Assembly (NCBI RefSeq): GCF_014648995.1 | Contig: NZ_BMSE01000012.1 | Span: forward strand, 1-64,000 | Source of the DNA: Streptomyces massasporeus | GTDB lineage: Bacteria; Actinomycetota; Actinomycetes; Streptomycetales; Streptomycetaceae | DNA length: 64,000 bases | Direction: 5' to 3' | Program-made: the position numbers and the translations under genes | The notes under the pieces: generated by a model | Seen by the model: the letters and a program-made list of their open reading frames with translations, nothing else | What the model was told of the DNA's origin: nothing | Database searches by the model: none | Part shown: positions 60,753 through 64,000 of the stretch, piece after piece | Layout of the letters: the number at the start of each line of letters is the position of its first letter | How positions within the stretch are numbered: position 1 is the stretch's first letter

Positions 60753-60980
60753 GTGGAGGTCAAGATCGGCGTGCAGCACGCGCCCCGCGAGATCGTTCTG
60801 GAGAGCGGTCAGACTGCCGAGGAGGTCGAGCGCGTGGTCGCCGAGGCGCTGGCCGGTAAGTCGCAGCTGCTGAGCCTCGTGGACGAGCACGGCCGCAAGC
60901 TCCTCGTCCCGGCCGACCGTCTCGCGTACGTCGAGATCGGTGAGCCGGCCCCGCGCAAGGTGGGCTTCGGCGCGCTGTAG
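60753..60980 (+). CDS. DUF3107-family small protein
   Basis: A 75-residue protein of the DUF3107 family (TB9.4-like). The pattern EVKIGVQHAPREIVLESGQT, then EEVERVVAEALAGKS and KLLVPADRLAYVEIGE, is a mixed alpha/beta fold with no catalytic motif. The GTG at 60753 follows GGAGGGAC at suitable spacing. The TetR gene is immediately upstream, separated by 134 bp. A hairpin and U-rich stretch follow. The biochemical role is unknown. Confidence 0.87.
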   Translation: MEVKIGVQHAPREIVLESGQTAEEVERVVAEALAGKSQLLSLVDEHGRKLLVPADRLAYVEIGEPAPRKVGFGAL

Positions 60981-60994
60981 GCGCATGCGCGGAG

Positions 60995-61026
60995 CGGGGC
61001 GGGACGGCATCGGCCGACCCGCCCCG
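60995..61026 (+). terminator. terminator after the DUF3107 gene
   Basis: CGGGGCGGG (60995-61003) pairs with CCCGCCCCG (61018-61026) and TTTGCGTGT follows. The 3' arm runs into an 18-bp repeat array. Confidence 0.7.
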
Positions 61027-61113
61027 TTTGCGTGTCTGCCGCGTTTGCGCGGCCGCCTCCGCTCGCATGGCTGCCGCCGTTTGCACGGCTCCCCCCTGTT
61101 TGCGTCGCCCTCT
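61025..61113. repeat. degenerate 18-bp repeats downstream of the DUF3107 gene
   Basis: CGTTTGCGNGNCTGCCGC-like units begin at 61025, 61042, 61060, 61078 and 61096, one of them 17 bp. The array occupies the gap between DUF3107 and the next gene; nothing else is seen in this interval. Confidence 0.7.
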
Positions 61114-61278
61114 CTCGGACACCCCTCCCGCGTAGCCCTCGGCTTCCCCTTGCGGCGCACCGGTTCCTCCACGGATGGAGCACAAGTCGCCCACAGGGGT
61201 GGATTGGATTCCGCAGGTCAGGGGTAAGACGGGCTACGACCGATTTGGGCAGGCCGGCCATGTGGGAGGGACCCCGAC

Positions 61279-61548
61279 ATGCTCCTGGAAGCGCTGAGTT
61301 CCGCGATCCTCGGCCTCGCTCTGGCGTGGGCGGCGACCCAACGCCTGCCGCACCGTCTCCCGGCCCGCCCCATGGTCCTGTCGACCGGCGTCGCCGGTGC
61401 CCTCTTCGGGGCCTTCGTCATGCACAGCGCGCTGGACGCGGGGCACGTGCTGCTCGTCCTGCTCGGCGCGACCATCGTCTCCGTGGCCTCGCTGTCGCTG
61501 CTGCTGCGCCCCGCGGGAAGACTGCGCCGCCGATCGGCGACCGCGTGA
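61279..61548 (+). CDS. small two-helix membrane protein
   Basis: An 89-residue membrane protein. Helices are SSAILGLALAWAATQRL near 7-23, STGVAGALFGAFVMHSAL and a third hydrophobic stretch VLLVLLGATIVSVASLSLLL, so two or three spans, ending in a basic RLRRRSATA tail. GGGAGGG precedes the ATG at 61279. It matches small integral membrane proteins of unknown function in Streptomyces. Convergent with the ferritin-like gene, 63 bp away. Confidence 0.8.
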   Translation: MLLEALSSAILGLALAWAATQRLPHRLPARPMVLSTGVAGALFGAFVMHSALDAGHVLLVLLGATIVSVASLSLLLRPAGRLRRRSATA

Positions 61549-61611
61549 CGGGCCGCCGATGGTGGCGCTTGTGACGGTGTGGACCGGCCGGATCGGCCGG
61601 ACGGCGGAGGA

Positions 61612-62361
61612 CTAGGCGGCCAGCCCCAGTGCGGCCATCCGCTTGGTGTGGGCCTCGGTGATCCGCGAGAACATCTTGCCGACCTCGGCGAGGTCGAAGC
61701 CGTCCGCTACACCGCCCACCAGCATGGTCGACAGCGCGTCCCGGTCGGCGACCACCCGCTGGGACTGCGACAGGGCCTCGCCCATCAGCCGCCGCGCCCA
61801 CAGCGCGAGCCGCCCGCCGACGCGCGGATCGGCGTCGATCGCCGCCCGTACCTTCTCCACGGCGAAGCCGCCGTGCCCCGTGTCGTCGAGCACGGCCAGC
61901 ACCAGATCGCGGGAGTCGGAGTCCAGCCGGGCGGCGACCTCGCGGTAGAAGTCGCTGGCGATGGAGTCGCCGACGTAGGCCTTGACCAGTCCCTCCAGCC
62001 AGTCCGAGGGGGCCGTCTGCTTGTGGAACCCGTCGTACGCGGCGACGAACGGCTCCATCGCCCGCGTCGGCTCCTCCCCGATCTCGGCGAGCCGGTCGCG
62101 CAGCCTCTCGAAGTGGTGGAACTCCGCCGACGCCATCTTCGCCAGCTCTGCCTTGTCCGCCAGCGTCGGCGCCAGTTTGGCGTCCTCCGCGAGCCGCTCG
62201 AACGCCGCCAGCTCCCCGTACGCGAGCGCACCGAGCAGGTCCACGACCGCGGCGCGGTACTGCGGGTCGGCGGAGGCCGTCGCCCAGTCCCGGGCGGCGA
62301 CTGAGGTGGGTTCGGCGGCGGCGGTGTCCGAGGCGTTCTCAGGCTTGTCAGAGCTCGTCAT
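61612..62361 (-). CDS. ferritin-like (MiaE_2) fold protein
   Basis: A 249-residue helical protein of the ferritin-like/MiaE_2 family. A charged 25-residue tail leads into helices with carboxylate-rich motifs AYGELAAFERLAEDAK, SAEFHHFERLRDRLAE and GDSIASDFYREVAAR, where Glu and His could bind two irons. True MiaE hydroxylates tRNA; this actinobacterial branch has no proven activity. The ATG at 62359-62361 is the start. Divergent from the DEAD-box helicase. Confidence 0.83.
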   Translation of the reverse strand: MTSSDKPENASDTAAAEPTSVAARDWATASADPQYRAAVVDLLGALAYGELAAFERLAEDAKLAPTLADKAELAKMASAEFHHFERLRDRLAEIGEEPTRAMEPFVAAYDGFHKQTAPSDWLEGLVKAYVGDSIASDFYREVAARLDSDSRDLVLAVLDDTGHGGFAVEKVRAAIDADPRVGGRLALWARRLMGEALSQSQRVVADRDALSTMLVGGVADGFDLAEVGKMFSRITEAHTKRMAALGLAA

Positions 62362-62746
62362 GAAGCGCACAATAGCCCGCCCGCCGGGAGGCGTAAGGTC
62401 CTGGTCAATCACTGTGACGACGACTACGTGACCGAATCGGCCATCGCATGTGCGCGAATCCGGGGTATGGTGGTAATGCGCCTGCTGGTACGTCGACGTA
62501 CCTCGACAGGCCGCACGTATGAGGATGCCCGGTCGGTGGCCCGATCGGCTCCGACCCGACAGCCCTCCCCGGCCGTCCGCCACAGTGCGTACGAGACCCG
62601 GAGGGGGACACCCTCAGCGGCACGAGCGCTAGAGCGTCGGCGCGGTCCCGTGCTCTACGGTCCGCCCGTAGGCAGCCGACGTCCCCGGCACGGTCTGACA
62701 CGACCCCGCGCTCGCCTCGCGCCGCCCACACAGAAGAGGCAGCACC
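62362..62746. other. 385-bp divergent leader between the ferritin-like and helicase genes
   Basis: No gene is supported here. A Pro/Arg-rich frame (62428-62799) that overlaps the helicase start is a GC artefact. The region contains a 16-bp palindrome and a TATGGT -10-like word near 62466. The helicase mRNA leader is probably over 200 nt long, as is common for DEAD-box genes. Confidence 0.55.
62487..62502. promoter_or_regulatory. perfect 16-bp palindrome upstream of the DEAD-box helicase
   Basis: GGTACGTCGACGTACC is an exact palindrome 245 bp before the helicase start and 126 bp before the ferritin-like start. It could be an operator for either gene. Confidence 0.4.
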
Positions 62747-64000
62747 CTGACTACGTTCCGAGAGCTCGGAATCCTCCCCGAGACCGCCGAGGCCCTTGAG
62801 GCCGTCGGCATCATCACTCCCTTCCCCATCCAGGAGATGACGCTCCCCGTGGCCCTGTCGGGCAAGGACGTCATCGGCCAGGCCAAGACCGGCACCGGCA
62901 AGACGCTGGGCTTCGGCCTCCCGCTCCTCGAGCGCGTCACCGTCCCCGCCGACGTCGAGGCCGGACGCGCCGAGCCCGAAGACCTCACCGAAGCCCCGCA
63001 GGCGCTCGTCGTCGTCCCCACGCGCGAGCTGTGCACGCAGGTCACCAACGACCTGCTGACCGCGGGCAAGGTGCGCAATGTGCGCGTCCTCGCCATCTAC
63101 GGCGGCCGGGCCTACGAGCCCCAGGTCGAGGCCCTGAAGAAGGGCGTCGACGTGGTCGTCGGCACCCCGGGCCGGCTGCTCGACCTCGCCGGGCAGAAGA
63201 AGCTGAACCTGAAGCACGTCAAGTCGCTGGTCCTCGACGAGGCCGACGAGATGCTCGACCTGGGCTTCCTGCCCGACGTCGAGAAGATCATCAATATGCT
63301 GCCGGTGCGGCGCCAGACCATGCTGTTCTCGGCGACCATGCCGGGCGCGGTCATCGGCCTCGCCCGCCGCTACATGTCGCAGCCCACGCACATCAGTGCC
63401 ACGTCGCCGGACGACGCGGGCGCGACGGTCGCGAACACCAAGCAGTACATCTACCGCGCGCACAACATGGACAAGCCCGAGATGGTCGCGCGCATCCTGC
63501 AGGCCGAGGGCCGGGGACTGGCCATGGTCTTCTGCCGCACCAAGCGCACCGCGGCCGACCTCGCCGACCAGCTCAAGCAGCGCGGCTTCGCCTCCGGCGC
63601 GGTCCACGGCGACCTCGGCCAGGGCGCCCGTGAGCAGGCGCTGCGGGCGTTCCGCAACGGCAAGGTGGACGTGCTCGTCTGCACCGACGTCGCCGCCCGC
63701 GGTATCGACGTCGAGGGCGTGACGCACGTCATCAACTACCAGTCGCCGGAAGAGGAGAAGACGTACCTGCACCGCATCGGCCGTACGGGCCGCGCGGGCG
63801 CCAAGGGCATCGCGATCACGCTCGTCGACTGGGACGACATTCCGCGCTGGCAGCTGATCAACAAGGCGCTGGAGCTGGACTTCAACGACCCGCCGGAGAC
63901 GTACTCCACGTCCCCGCACCTCTACTCCGACCTCGGCATTCCCGAGGGCACCAAGGGCCTCCTGCCGCGCTCGGAGCGCACGCGCGCCGGGCTGGACGCG
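62747..64000 (+). CDS. DEAD-box RNA helicase, partial (runs off the window), CTG start
   Basis: At least 418 codons; the C-terminus is outside the window. All core motifs are present: Q motif FPIQEMTLPVAL, I AKTGTGKT, Ia PTREL, GG, Ib TPGR, II VLDEADEMLDLGF, III SAT, then the second RecA domain with ARGIDVEGVTHVINY and HRIGRTGRAG. This is an RhlE-type RNA helicase that remodels RNA structure. The conserved N-terminus TTFRELGILPET follows directly after CTG at 62747, and no ATG, GTG or TTG lies between it and an in-frame stop at 62696. GAAGAGG at 62732-62738 is 8 nt upstream. Initiation at CTG is therefore likely. Confidence 0.9.
   Translation, partial: MTTFRELGILPETAEALEAVGIITPFPIQEMTLPVALSGKDVIGQAKTGTGKTLGFGLPLLERVTVPADVEAGRAEPEDLTEAPQALVVVPTRELCTQVTNDLLTAGKVRNVRVLAIYGGRAYEPQVEALKKGVDVVVGTPGRLLDLAGQKKLNLKHVKSLVLDEADEMLDLGFLPDVEKIINMLPVRRQTMLFSATMPGAVIGLARRYMSQPTHISATSPDDAGATVANTKQYIYRAHNMDKPEMVARILQAEGRGLAMVFCRTKRTAADLADQLKQRGFASGAVHGDLGQGAREQALRAFRNGKVDVLVCTDVAARGIDVEGVTHVINYQSPEEEKTYLHRIGRTGRAGAKGIAITLVDWDDIPRWQLINKALELDFNDPPETYSTSPHLYSDLGIPEGTKGLLPRSERTRAGLDA

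Noticed and set aside
62428..62799. 123-codon frame upstream of and overlapping the DEAD-box helicase start
   Set aside because: Arg/Pro/Ser-rich throughout, no homology and out of frame with the helicase. It is best read as leader sequence.

Overview
The window is chromosomal DNA of a Streptomyces (or very close relative). It is uniformly very GC-rich with strong third-position GC bias, uses many GTG starts, has short intergenic gaps, and carries Streptomyces hallmark genes: catR/catA, the WhiB-like regulator wblC, DUF3107, DUF3152, UPF0182 and paired Slp-type tripeptidyl peptidases. I see no rRNA, prophage, insertion sequence, integron or CRISPR array. About 52 protein genes, two very short ORFs, two identical initiator tRNA genes and one gene remnant are annotated. 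The last gene runs off the right edge.

Layout, left to right. 1-4.4 kb: a GbsR/MarR-type regulator behind a palindrome, histidinol-phosphatase (hisN), a CBS-domain protein, then divergent catalase (catA) and its peroxide-sensing repressor (catR) with a visible operator between them. 4.4-6.8 kb: a Sel1/TPR-repeat protein flanked by two identical tRNA-fMet genes. 6.8-16 kb: a UPF0182 membrane protein, a PPA1309-family protein, a PDZ/S16-type protease, moaE, an SDR epimerase, a DUF2342 zincin and a coupled NUDIX hydrolase. 16-19.3 kb: a three-gene operon of AIM24-domain proteins led by a TerD-AIM24 fusion. 19.4-23.2 kb: a YgjP-like metallopeptidase, an orphan ThiF/TOMM-cyclodehydratase-like protein, an ABC1 kinase and a small zinc-ribbon protein.

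23.2-38.2 kb is a stress and DNA-repair neighbourhood. It holds wblC, with a long leader containing an upstream ORF and an attenuator hairpin, then uvrD2, mycoredoxin, nudC, an M20 dipeptidase, two giant UvrD-like helicase-nucleases of the AdnAB type, and an alkyltransferase-like protein. 38.3-44.4 kb carries a large YbhN/MprF-type membrane protein with a kinase-like middle and two tandem secreted Slp-type peptidase lipoproteins. moeZ follows. 45.7-50.5 kb is a four-gene operon (PelF-like glycosyltransferase, polytopic membrane protein, NAD-dependent epimerase, spherulin-4/GH135-like protein) that looks like a Pel- or galactosaminogalactan-type exopolysaccharide locus. 50.8-56.4 kb is a peptide ABC transporter operon preceded by an apparently leaderless, Cys-Cys-ending leader peptide. 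The right end holds a DUF3152 metzincin-like protein, an alpha/beta hydrolase, a TetR regulator, DUF3107, small proteins, a ferritin-like protein and a DEAD-box RNA helicase that seems to start at CTG.

Much of the gene order (UPF0182, PDZ protease, ABC1, wblC/whiB7, uvrD2, mycoredoxin, nudC, AdnAB pair, ATL, moeZ, DUF3152, TetR, DUF3107, DEAD helicase) matches, from memory, the Mycobacterium tuberculosis Rv3193c-Rv3211 block. The TerD/AIM24 operon, Slp pair, Pel-like operon and ABC transporter then stand out as Streptomyces-side additions. Short tandem repeats recur throughout, either in frame in protein linkers or as duplications of gene 3' ends across the stop codon.
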